This document shows positions 7,121-14,900 of a DNA stretch of 15,213 nt, piece by piece. Source of the DNA: Tepidimicrobium sp. (lineage in GTDB: Bacteria; Bacillota; Clostridia; Tissierellales; Tepidimicrobiaceae); contig DUNJ01000051.1 of the NCBI GenBank assembly GCA_012839395.1, positions 1-15,213 on the forward strand, written 5' to 3'. Under the pieces are notes generated by a model, which ran no database searches, had not been told where the DNA came from, and worked only from the letters and a program-made list of their open reading frames with translations. Each line of letters starts with the position of its first letter. Position 1 is the first letter of the stretch. The translations under genes and the position numbers were made by a program.

Positions 7121-7152
7121 AAAAGAGCCTAAAATAGGCTCTTTTATTTTTA
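7121..7152 (+). terminator. Intrinsic terminator of the rnf operon
   Basis: An 11-bp perfect stem, AAAAGAGCCTA (7121-7131), loop AAA, TAGGCTCTTTT (7135-7145), is followed by a T-rich tail to about 7152. It begins at the first base after the rnfB stop. The flanking A and T tracts make it able to act on either strand. Confidence 0.92.
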
Positions 7153-7172
7153 TAAGAGTTCCCTTATAATAT

Positions 7173-7200
7173 ATAGGGTAGCATTCTATTTTAACCCTAT
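7173..7200. repeat. 7-bp inverted repeat upstream of the NusG_II gene
   Basis: ATAGGGT (7173-7179) and ACCCTAT (7194-7200) are perfect inverted copies separated by 14 bp. The half-site resembles the arms of the palindrome before rnfC (1967-1983). It lies upstream of the proposed promoter at 7209-7237. A regulatory role is only a guess. Confidence 0.3.
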
Positions 7201-7208
7201 GTTTTAGC

Positions 7209-7237
7209 TTGTAAATGAAAAATATAAGTGATAAACT
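7209..7237 (+). promoter_or_regulatory. Candidate promoter for the NusG_II-Gx-maf-radC-mre run
   Basis: TTGTAA (7209-7214) and TAAACT (7232-7237) are separated by 17 bp, with a TG one base before the -10 (7229-7230). Each hexamer is a 4/6 match. It is the best candidate between the rnf terminator and the next gene. A perfect TATAAT at 7165-7170 lacks a good -35 and overlaps the terminator tail. Confidence 0.45.
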
Positions 7238-7285
7238 AATTATGAATATATAGGGCGAGAAAGCCTGAAACAGAAGGTGAAGGTG

Positions 7286-7672
7286 TTGACAAAAGGTGAT
7301 AAGATATTAATAGTCTCTATCGTATTTCTCAGCGTGATATCCTTAATATACGTTAAAAATTTTGCTTTCAGCGATGGAGAGAGCTATGTAAGTATACAGG
7401 TAGATGGCGAGGAGATAAAAAGGGTTATATTTGATAAGAAGATAGTTGGAAAGACCATTCCAATCGAGACGGAATTTGGGTATAATCTAATAGAGATTGG
7501 AGATAAAAAGGTTAGAGTAATAGAGGCGGATTGCCCAGATCAACTAGACGTTAAACAAGGCTATATATCCAGGCCCGGTGAGGTTATAGTTTGCCTGCCT
7601 AACAAACTGGTAATCGAAATAAAGGGTATTGGAGATGATGGAGAAGATGATGTAGATTATATAAGTCATTAA
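7286..7672 (+). CDS. NusG domain II-containing membrane-anchored protein
   Basis: This matches the small NusG_II family of Firmicutes, which is distinct from the transcription factor NusG. The family has one N-terminal helix and an outward-facing beta domain, and its function is not established. The start is ambiguous among GTG 7277, GTG 7283 and TTG 7286. I prefer the TTG, giving MTKGDKILI and 128 residues, because AGAAGGTG then lies about 7 nt upstream and family members begin M-K-K-G-D. The helix spans about residues 7-24. The domain runs from YVSIQVDGE to NKLVIEIKG, including VIEADCPDQLDVKQGYI and GEVIVCLPNK. As I recall the family, the first block is usually CPDxxCV with a second cysteine. 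Here that position is Asp (residue 88), leaving only Cys83 and Cys103. The C-terminal tail is very acidic. The next gene begins 13 bp later. Confidence 0.8.
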   Translation: MTKGDKILIVSIVFLSVISLIYVKNFAFSDGESYVSIQVDGEEIKRVIFDKKIVGKTIPIETEFGYNLIEIGDKKVRVIEADCPDQLDVKQGYISRPGEVIVCLPNKLVIEIKGIGDDGEDDVDYISH

Positions 7673-7685
7673 AGGGTGGGAAGCT

Positions 7686-8210
7686 ATGAATAATATAAAA
7701 AAGATAATATTTTTATCCTTACTGGTATCCATTGGATTAGCTCTTAGCATATTTGAAACCATGATACCATTGCCCTTCATAGCTCCAGGGGCCAAGTTAG
7801 GATTATCTAATATAGTGATATTGATTACATTGGTGGTATTTGGATTTAAAGAGGCCTGCACCATAGGGGTACTCAAATCCATCACCTTTACATTGGCCAC
7901 AGGAAGCGTATCTAGCCTCTTTTATAGTTTAACCGGCGCAGTCTTTAGCTGTATAGCTATGTACATGGTATATAGAAATCTATCCGCTATATTTAGTCTA
8001 ATCGGGGTTAGTATATTTGGGGCGGTGGGCCATAATTTTGGACAGATATTGGTAGCAAGTCTTATGATGAGGAATATGAGAATATTTTCCTACCTGCCAG
8101 TACTACTTCTGACCAGTCTATTTACTGGTTATTTCGTTGGATTGGCCTCCATATATATATCCAAGAATTTAAAAGGCCATTTTGAAAATACATTTATTTA
8201 CAAGAGTTAA
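7686..8210 (+). CDS. Gx transporter family / heptaprenyl diphosphate synthase component I-like membrane protein
   Basis: The 174-residue protein is almost entirely hydrophobic, with about five or six membrane helices. PLPFIAPGAKLGLSNIVILITL (28-49) is the signature of the PF07456-type family. That family is often annotated heptaprenyl diphosphate synthase component I, but it looks like a small-molecule transporter of the ECF S-component kind. The real substrate is unknown, and enzyme activity is not supported by any catalytic motif here. AAAGGGTGGG lies 5 nt before the ATG. It follows the NusG_II gene by 13 bp and precedes maf by 9 bp. NusG_II and Gx genes are commonly paired in Firmicutes, and I recall this pair also occurring near flavin-transfer genes, which makes a role in flavin or quinone-precursor handling possible but unproven. 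Confidence 0.8.
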   Translation: MNNIKKIIFLSLLVSIGLALSIFETMIPLPFIAPGAKLGLSNIVILITLVVFGFKEACTIGVLKSITFTLATGSVSSLFYSLTGAVFSCIAMYMVYRNLSAIFSLIGVSIFGAVGHNFGQILVASLMMRNMRIFSYLPVLLLTSLFTGYFVGLASIYISKNLKGHFENTFIYKS

Positions 8211-8219
8211 GGTGATACT

Positions 8220-8801
8220 ATGGATAAAGTGGTATTAGCCTCATCTTCCCCTAGGAGGATAGAGCTATTATCCCAATATGGAATAGACTTGATAACCATG
8301 AAGGCGGAAATAGAGGAGAAGATCCTTCCAGGAGAGTCCCCTGAGGAGGTAGCCATGGCCTTAGCTTTTGAGAAGGCCAATCAAATAGCTGAAAGCATCG
8401 AGCCTAACAATACAGTCATAGGGGCAGATACATTGGTGGCCTGTGAAGGTCAAATACTGGGCAAGCCTAAGGATGGGGAAGAAGCCAAACATATGCTTCG
8501 ATTTTTAAAAGGGAAGGAACACAGCGTAATAACTGGTATAAGTATAGTTAGGCTTAAACCCAGTGTAAAGCTTATAGATTTCGAAAGGACCAAGGTAAGG
8601 TTTGGCAATGTAGACGATGAAAAGCTTAAAAGGTATATTGAAACTGGAGAATGTATGGATAAAGCTGGAGCCTATGGTATACAGGGATTAGGCGGGGCGC
8701 TAATAGAAGGTATATATGGCTGTTACTTTAATGTAGTAGGATTACCTCTACATAGGTTGGATACTCTTTTAGGGAAATATTTTAACATAAATTTATTATA
8801 A
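8220..8801 (+). CDS. maf: Maf family nucleotide pyrophosphatase (dTTP/UTP type likely)
   Basis: Maf hydrolyses nucleoside triphosphates, often non-canonical or pyrimidine ones, to the monophosphate and pyrophosphate. It is linked to septum inhibition in Bacillus. The 193-residue length is standard. LASSSPRRIELL (6-17) is the N-terminal phosphate-binding signature. GADTLVACEGQILGKPKD (68-85) contains the catalytic Asp70 and Lys82. SVITGISI (102-109) and AYGIQGLGG (151-159) with Gln155 complete the active site. AAGGTGAT overlaps the stop of the previous gene and lies a few bases before the ATG. Position next to radC and mreBCD is the classic arrangement in Bacillota. Substrate class is inferred from the family, not shown. 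Confidence 0.94.
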   Translation: MDKVVLASSSPRRIELLSQYGIDLITMKAEIEEKILPGESPEEVAMALAFEKANQIAESIEPNNTVIGADTLVACEGQILGKPKDGEEAKHMLRFLKGKEHSVITGISIVRLKPSVKLIDFERTKVRFGNVDDEKLKRYIETGECMDKAGAYGIQGLGGALIEGIYGCYFNVVGLPLHRLDTLLGKYFNINLL

Positions 8802-8822
8802 TGGATTTATGGGTGGGGTATT

Positions 8823-9527
8823 ATGAAAGAAGATGTAAAGGTAAACTATAGTTACACCATAAAGGACCTTCCTTTGGATGAAAGGCCGAGGGAGAAGTTG
8901 AAAAAGTATGGGGTAGATTCCCTATCCAATGCGGAACTATTGGCCGTAATCATTAGAACAGGCTACGGGGAAGATACCGCCATCGATTTGGCCAACAGGA
9001 TATTGAGTATGGATAGCTCCGGAATAGAATTTTTAAACTATGCTACCATGGAGGAGCTGATGAATATAAGAGGTGTTGGGGATTGCAAGGCGGCCCAGAT
9101 ACAGGCCTCTGTGGAATTAGGAAAAAGAATATCTAGCAATAGAAGGGATAAGATACAGGTGGATTCACCTCAAGTGCTGGTAAATCTACTTATGGAGAAG
9201 ATGAGATATTTAAAGAAGGAGCATTTTAAAATTGCAATACTAGATACCAAGAATCAGCTAATAAGCATAGAGGGAATATCCATAGGCAACCTAAACGCCT
9301 CCATAGTCCATCCACGGGAGGTATTCAATATCGCAATAAGGCGGAGTGCCAATTCCATAATATTGATACATAATCATCCAAGCGGGGATCCCGCTCCCAG
9401 CAATGAGGATATAAATATTACTAAAAGGCTTATAGAAGCGGGAAGTATAATTGGAATTAAGGTATTAGATCATATAATAATTGGTGATAATAGATATATA
9501 AGCTTTAAACAAAGAAATATCATATAG
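8823..9527 (+). CDS. radC: RadC family JAMM/MPN-domain protein
   Basis: The 234-residue protein has the standard two-part RadC layout. An N-terminal helix-hairpin-helix region begins with DLPLDERPREKL (15-26) and contains LMNIRGVGDCKA (79-90). A C-terminal JAMM metalloprotease-like domain has its zinc motif in HNHPSGDPAPSNED (183-196): His183, His185, Ser193 and Asp196. The old annotation as a DNA repair protein is not well supported in any species, and its biochemical role is unknown. GGGTGGGG is found shortly before the ATG. It sits 21 bp after maf and 26 bp before mreB. A good match to a promoter lies within its last 80 bp. Confidence 0.94.
   Translation: MKEDVKVNYSYTIKDLPLDERPREKLKKYGVDSLSNAELLAVIIRTGYGEDTAIDLANRILSMDSSGIEFLNYATMEELMNIRGVGDCKAAQIQASVELGKRISSNRRDKIQVDSPQVLVNLLMEKMRYLKKEHFKIAILDTKNQLISIEGISIGNLNASIVHPREVFNIAIRRSANSIILIHNHPSGDPAPSNEDINITKRLIEAGSIIGIKVLDHIIIGDNRYISFKQRNII
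9451..9478 (+). promoter_or_regulatory. Candidate internal promoter for mreBCD-mrdA, inside the end of radC
   Basis: TTGGAA (9451-9456) and a perfect TATAAT (9473-9478) are 16 bp apart. The implied start is about 70 bp before the mreB ATG. Such internal promoters would allow wall-elongation genes to be expressed apart from maf and radC. The coding sequence is AT-rich and can produce such strings by chance. Confidence 0.35.
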
Positions 9528-9553
9528 GCTATAGAAAGGAAGGAACAGAAAAC

Positions 9554-10585
9554 ATGGGAATATTTAGTGCTTTTACAAAGGATATGGGTATAGATTTAGG
9601 AACGGCCAATACGTTGGTCTACATCAATGGAAAGGATATTGTAATCAGAGAACCGTCGGTGGTAGCTATACAGGCCAACACCAATAAAGTATTAGCCGTC
9701 GGTGAGGAAGCGAAAAGGATGATAGGTAGAACTCCAGGGAATATAGTGGCTATAAGGCCGTTGAGGGATGGGGTCATAGCCGATTTTGATATAACTCAAA
9801 GTATGCTCAAATACTTCATAAGGAGAGCATTGCAGAAGAGATCTCTATTCCAGCCTAGGGTAGTGGTATGCGTACCTAGCGGGGTTACGGAAGTGGAAAA
9901 GAGGGCCGTAGAAGAGGCAGCGATTCATGCAGGAGCAAGGGATGCCTATCTGATAGAGGAACCCATGGCTGCAGCTATAGGCGCAGGCCTTCCTGTTCAT
10001 GAAGCCACCGGTAGCCTGATAGTAGACATAGGAGGAGGAACCACCGAGGTAGCCGTAATATCCTTGGGTGGAATAGTCACTAGCAAATCCATCCGAGTAG
10101 GTGGAGATGAATTGGACGAGGGCATAGTAAACTATATAAAGAGAGAATATAGCCTCATGATAGGGGAGAGGACTGCTGAAGAGGTTAAGATAACCATAGG
10201 TTCTGCCAATGTAAATGGCAAGGATAGTAAGATGGATATTCGAGGAAGGGATCTTATCAGTGGATTGCCAAAGACAATAGAGGTAACCTCTAGGGAGGTA
10301 TATGAAGCGATGAGAGAGCCTATCCACAATATATTGGAGGCCATAAAATCTACTTTGGAAAAAACCCCACCAGAGTTGGCCGCAGACATAATAGAGCAGG
10401 GTATAATGCTTACTGGAGGAGGGGCCCTTTTAAACGGTATAGACCTACTTATTAGACATGAAACCGGCATGCCCGTTCACATAGCGGAAAATCCGCTGGA
10501 CTGCGTTGCCATAGGAACGGGAGAAGCTTTAAAGAGTATAGAGGTATTGAAGAAAACATTGTTTAGCAGTGATAAAACGAATTAA
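9554..10585 (+). CDS. mreB: Rod shape-determining protein MreB (actin homologue)
   Basis: MreB forms membrane-associated filaments that guide the lateral wall synthesis machinery. The length, 343 residues, is typical. The actin-fold motifs are all visible: phosphate-1 loop DLGTANTLVY (14-23), the EEPMAAAIGAG block (135-145) with the catalytic-type Glu, phosphate-2 loop DIGGGTTEVAVIS (158-170), RVGGDELDEGI (181-191) and the adenosine block LTGGGALLNG (286-295). The N-terminus MGIFSAFTKDMGIDLG suggests a short amphipathic membrane-binding start. AAAGGAAGG at 9535-9543 provides the ribosome binding site. mreC follows after 11 bp, as in other rods. The neighbouring mreC, mreD and mrdA argue for true MreB rather than a paralogue such as Mbl. 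Confidence 0.97.
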   Translation: MGIFSAFTKDMGIDLGTANTLVYINGKDIVIREPSVVAIQANTNKVLAVGEEAKRMIGRTPGNIVAIRPLRDGVIADFDITQSMLKYFIRRALQKRSLFQPRVVVCVPSGVTEVEKRAVEEAAIHAGARDAYLIEEPMAAAIGAGLPVHEATGSLIVDIGGGTTEVAVISLGGIVTSKSIRVGGDELDEGIVNYIKREYSLMIGERTAEEVKITIGSANVNGKDSKMDIRGRDLISGLPKTIEVTSREVYEAMREPIHNILEAIKSTLEKTPPELAADIIEQGIMLTGGGALLNGIDLLIRHETGMPVHIAENPLDCVAIGTGEALKSIEVLKKTLFSSDKTN

Positions 10586-10596
10586 GTGGTGATAGC

Positions 10597-11454
10597 ATGT
10601 CCTTGTTCAAAAAGTACAGGAATAGAGTAATAGTGTCTGCAATTGCTATTATTTTGATCGTAGTAATTGGCCTCACCAATAGGGATAGGATCTCCCTATC
10701 CGCAGGAGAGAGGCTGGTAGGAAATATATTGACACCAATACAAAGGGTATTCTATGGCATTAGCCATAGATCCATAAGCCTATTGGAAGACTTAAAGAAC
10801 GTGGGGAAATTGAAGGAGGAAAATGAGCGCCTAAAGCTTAAGATAGCGGAATTGGAAGAAACCAATAGACATTATGAGGATCTAATAGGTAAGGAGCCTT
10901 ACCTAAAGAAAGAAGCGGAGCTTTTGAAAAACACCACCTATAACCTTAAATCGGCCAATGTAATAGGGAAGGAACCTGGTAACTGGTTTGATAGGTTTGT
11001 AATCGATAAGGGGTTGAACGATGGAATAGGAAAAGGGGATACCGTCATACAAGGTATAGCCAAGGATGACGGAGTGGTAAAAGAGGGGATGGTTGGCAGG
11101 GTAGTGGAGGTTGGAGACAACTGGGCCAAGGTCATCTCCATAATAGATGAGAATAATAAGATATCCTTCAAATCCATCAGAACCCAGGACGGCGGTATAA
11201 TATCTGGAAACATAGATGGGAGGCTTACCGGCTACCTATTCGATACCAAGGCCGATATAATCAAGGGGGACAAACTGTTTACCTCTGGCCTAGGTGGTAT
11301 ATTTGTAAAGGATATATATATAGGCGAAGTGGTAGAGGTAGAGAAGAAAGACGAGCAACTTATGAAGAATATCATCATAGAACCAGCGGTGGATTTTAAG
11401 AAAATATACAGGGTATTTATAATACCTAATGATACGGTAGAGGGATCGGATTGA
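10597..11454 (+). CDS. mreC: Rod shape-determining protein MreC
   Basis: MreC links cytoplasmic MreB to PBP2 outside the membrane. The 285-residue protein has a basic N-terminus (KKYRNR), one membrane helix at about 11-27 and a coiled coil at about 64-112 (EDLKNVGKLKEENERLKLKIAELEE type heptads). The extracellular beta domains include ANVIGKEPGNWFDRFVIDKG (120-139) and GMVGRVVEVGDNWAKV (164-179), both diagnostic of MreC. Length is normal. A modest ribosome binding site, GTGGTGA, lies right after the mreB stop. Its stop codon overlaps the mreD start by 4 bp (TTGA), so the two are probably translationally coupled. Confidence 0.96.
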   Translation: MSLFKKYRNRVIVSAIAIILIVVIGLTNRDRISLSAGERLVGNILTPIQRVFYGISHRSISLLEDLKNVGKLKEENERLKLKIAELEETNRHYEDLIGKEPYLKKEAELLKNTTYNLKSANVIGKEPGNWFDRFVIDKGLNDGIGKGDTVIQGIAKDDGVVKEGMVGRVVEVGDNWAKVISIIDENNKISFKSIRTQDGGIISGNIDGRLTGYLFDTKADIIKGDKLFTSGLGGIFVKDIYIGEVVEVEKKDEQLMKNIIIEPAVDFKKIYRVFIIPNDTVEGSD

Positions 11455-11951
11455 ATACACTTATAATAGTTTTATTAATATTGGCCAACTTCATATTGGA
11501 GACCACCCTATTTCCCAACTTCAACCTATTTAAAATAGTGCCTAATATGGGATTGATCATAGTAGCGGTTGTGGCCCTGTTGAGAGGCAGAACGACTGGG
11601 GGCATAGTAGGATTGACAATAGGCTTATTACAAGATACCATCTTTAGTAGGGTAATCGGGGTAAATGCATTCCTATATTTCCTTCTAGGATACTTTGTAG
11701 GAATGGCTGGGAGCAAGTTGTCCAGGGACAATATAATAACGCCTTTCATAATCACCCTTGGATCCACCATGACATATCACTTTTTTCACTATCTGTTCAT
11801 GTTTTTCCTAAACTATAGCATAGATCTTTCTACTTTATTCAAAAATGTGGTATTGGTGGAGATGATTTACAATAGCATAATAGCAATATTTATCTATAAA
11901 TGGCTTTCCAAAATTTTTGTGGCTCCTACTGTAAGATTTAGGAGAAGGTAG
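11451..11951 (+). CDS. mreD: Rod shape-determining membrane protein MreD (TTG start)
   Basis: MreD is the polytopic membrane partner of MreC. The 166-residue protein has about five hydrophobic helices and the family pattern LFPNFNLFKIVPNMGLIIVAVVALLRG near the N-terminus, followed by GLTIGLLQDTIFSRVIGVNAF, which is a strong MreD-like block. The C-terminus is basic (VRFRRR). The start codon is TTG at 11451, overlapping the mreC TGA. AGAGGGA a few bases upstream serves as ribosome binding site. No ATG near this position would preserve the first helix. Identity rests on both hydropathy pattern and gene order, since MreD sequences are poorly conserved. Confidence 0.92.
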   Translation: MNTLIIVLLILANFILETTLFPNFNLFKIVPNMGLIIVAVVALLRGRTTGGIVGLTIGLLQDTIFSRVIGVNAFLYFLLGYFVGMAGSKLSRDNIITPFIITLGSTMTYHFFHYLFMFFLNYSIDLSTLFKNVVLVEMIYNSIIAIFIYKWLSKIFVAPTVRFRRR

Positions 11952-11964
11952 AGGTGAGTAGCGG

Positions 11965-14900
11965 ATGAACTTATTTGAAAAACTTAAAAGTAGATACAAT
12001 ATATTGACCATAATTCTAGTTATAATTATGCTGACCCTATCCTTTAGATTGGCCACATTGACGGTAGCCCAAGGCGATTATTATAGGGATATTGCGGACA
12101 ATAAAAGGCTAAAAGAGATATATGTCACTGCTCCAAGGGGAGAGATAAGGGATAGACATGGCAGGGTATTGGCTGAAAACAAACCTAGCTTCACAGTTCA
12201 AATATTGAAGGATGAGCTAAAGGGCGTAGAGAGGGATGAGAAAAATCGAATACTATTGCAATTGGCCAGGCTATTGGAAGAGGATGGGGTCATATATGAG
12301 GATGATTTTCCCATCCAATTAAACGTATTCCAATATGCCGATGAAAAGGCATATTTCAAGGAAAATATACTGCCTATGGACAAGGTCATAAATATAATAA
12401 TAGACAATGGACTTCTGCCTGCCATACTGGACACCTACTATATTCATCCGGAGTATGAAGACCATTACCAGTTTATAACCATGAATAAGGCCATCCATGC
12501 CCTTGAACATAAGGGAATAGAAGTACCCATGGAGGCCAAGTTGGACTCCAATGGAGTGCAACTGACCTTTGATAATAAAAAGGATATTGGGGCTTGGAAA
12601 AAGAGCCATGGCATAGGTCCAAATGCTACCGCTAAGCAATCCCTATTGGCTCTAATAGATAACGATAAAACCATAATTAGAAAGATAATAGACCACTCCA
12701 TATCTAGACAGTTGACATACAATATTTTGAAGGAGAGAAACCTTTTAGGAAACTTGGTATTGGCGGAATACTCCCTATCCTATGACGAGGAATACCTACA
12801 ACAGAAAAGAGATCTCATGAAGAACTTTGACAAAATAACTTTGGAATCCAATGCAAAGGATGACTTTGTAGAGATAGTTAAATCTACATCTTTGCAAGAT
12901 CTATTGGAAAAGGTGGTGGAGGTTGAGGACAACAGGGGGAAGACGAAGAAGGTAGCTCCGGGAGAGGTATTATTAGAACACATAGAGGAGAAAGGACTTA
13001 AATCCCCGGTGAAGGTTGAAGTGGATGAAGATGAGGATACGGTGCTTTATACTCATATCGATGGCAAGGGAAGTAGCGGCCAAGAGCCTATAAAAACCCT
13101 TATCAAATTTGCTGAGGAAAAGGGACTATTGAAGGACTTTATCACCGACGACGACATAAAGGGAATAGCTCAAGAGACCGTGTTGAGCAATGGAACCAAT
13201 CCAAAGATATCCATATCCAAATGGGATTATATATCTCAGGCTAATAAGAAGGATTGGTTGAAGAAATTTAAAATTCCCAAGGGCAAGGACGAGAAAGAGG
13301 TATTCCAAAGCTTGAAGAGTCATTTCAATATAGAAGGTAGCCTTAGCAAGTATGAATCTAGGGCCATAATGTCTCTATACGATCAGTTGGATAGACAAGG
13401 TCATAGGGCCTATCAACCCATCAATATAGCCTATGGAATAAAGGATGCCACGGTGGCACGGGTGGAAGAGGGGATGGTGGATACTCCTGCAATCCAGGTT
13501 TCCGTGGAGCCAGTAAGGTATTATCCTGAGGGTGAGACTGCAGCCCATATACTGGGATACCTAGGGAAAATATCCCAACCCAATGAGATCGAAAAGTATG
13601 TAAAGGAGAAGAAATATTCTCCCAACGATCTAATTGGAAAGACCGGCGTAGAGGAGAAATTTGAATCGGAACTGAGAGGTAAAAATGGGGTAAAACGAGT
13701 AGAGGTGGATGTACTTGGAAACACCACCAATGTAATAGAAGAGGAGAAGGCGGTGCCCGGAAACAACATATACCTAAGCATAGACTTAGAGCTACAGAAG
13801 GTTGCAGAAGATGCATTACAGAGGACTTTGGAAGCCATACAAAAGGGTGGTACCTTCGAGAGCAAGTGGGGAAATTATAAATTTGGAATCAATAGCAGAA
13901 AGGGAAGGCCCTATGTAAATGCAACCTCTGGATCAGTAGTGGTAGAAGATGTAAAGACTGGAGAGATATTGGCGCTGGCCAACTATCCAACCTATGATCC
14001 AAACCTATTTTCCACTGGAATATCCAGCACCGATTGGCAAAGCCTTATGCCGGAAAATGAAGACGACCTATTGGCACCTAGGCCGCTATACAATATAGCG
14101 TTGCAGACGGCGGTTCAACCCGGTTCAACCTTCAAAATGATCACCGCCCTTGCAGGGCTGGAAAATGGCATAAACCCGCATAAAACCATTAGGGATATGG
14201 GGCAGGTATTTGTAGGTGGGAAACCTAAGGGTTGTTGGCTATGGAACTCCAGCAGGAGAACCCATGGAGCGGTTGATGTATACGATGCCCTTAGGGATTC
14301 CTGTAACTACTATTTCTACTCCTTGGCTTTGGGGATGAATCAGAGGACTGGTGAATCCTTAGGTACAAGGGTGGATATAGAGGATATAATGAACCTATCC
14401 AAGGAGTTTGGGTTGAATGACAAGACGGGGATAGAGATAGATATCCCCAACGAGGCATCCGGCGGAGTGCCCAGTCCTCAAAACAAGGTATTAACCATGA
14501 AGGCTATGCTAAAGAGGATGCTTAATAGCAATATACGAAAGTATATAAAGGATGGGGTGGAGCTCTCCGATGAGGAGATAGAAGAGAAGATAGAGGAGAT
14601 AGTGAGCTGGACCGAGATGGTAGAACCTCTATCCAGAAATGAGGTCATAAGTAGGTTGGATGATATGGGGTTTGATCCTGAGAAGCGGGTGCCAGGGGAT
14701 AGAGCTGGCCTGGCCGATACCATAAAGTACACCTACCTAGATTATGCAGGGTGGAATATTACCGATACACTAGATGTAACCATAGGGCAGGGTCAAAATT
14801 CTTATACTCCAATCCAGATGGCCAATTTTATAGCCACCTTGGCCAACGGAGGACACAGACACAAAGTTACCGTAATAGATCAAATAAAGAACTTCGATAA

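Noticed and set aside
9845..10327. Reverse-strand open frame of 160 codons inside mreB
   Set aside because: It lies fully within a strongly conserved gene, has no family resemblance or clear ribosome binding site, and follows from the codon bias of mreB.
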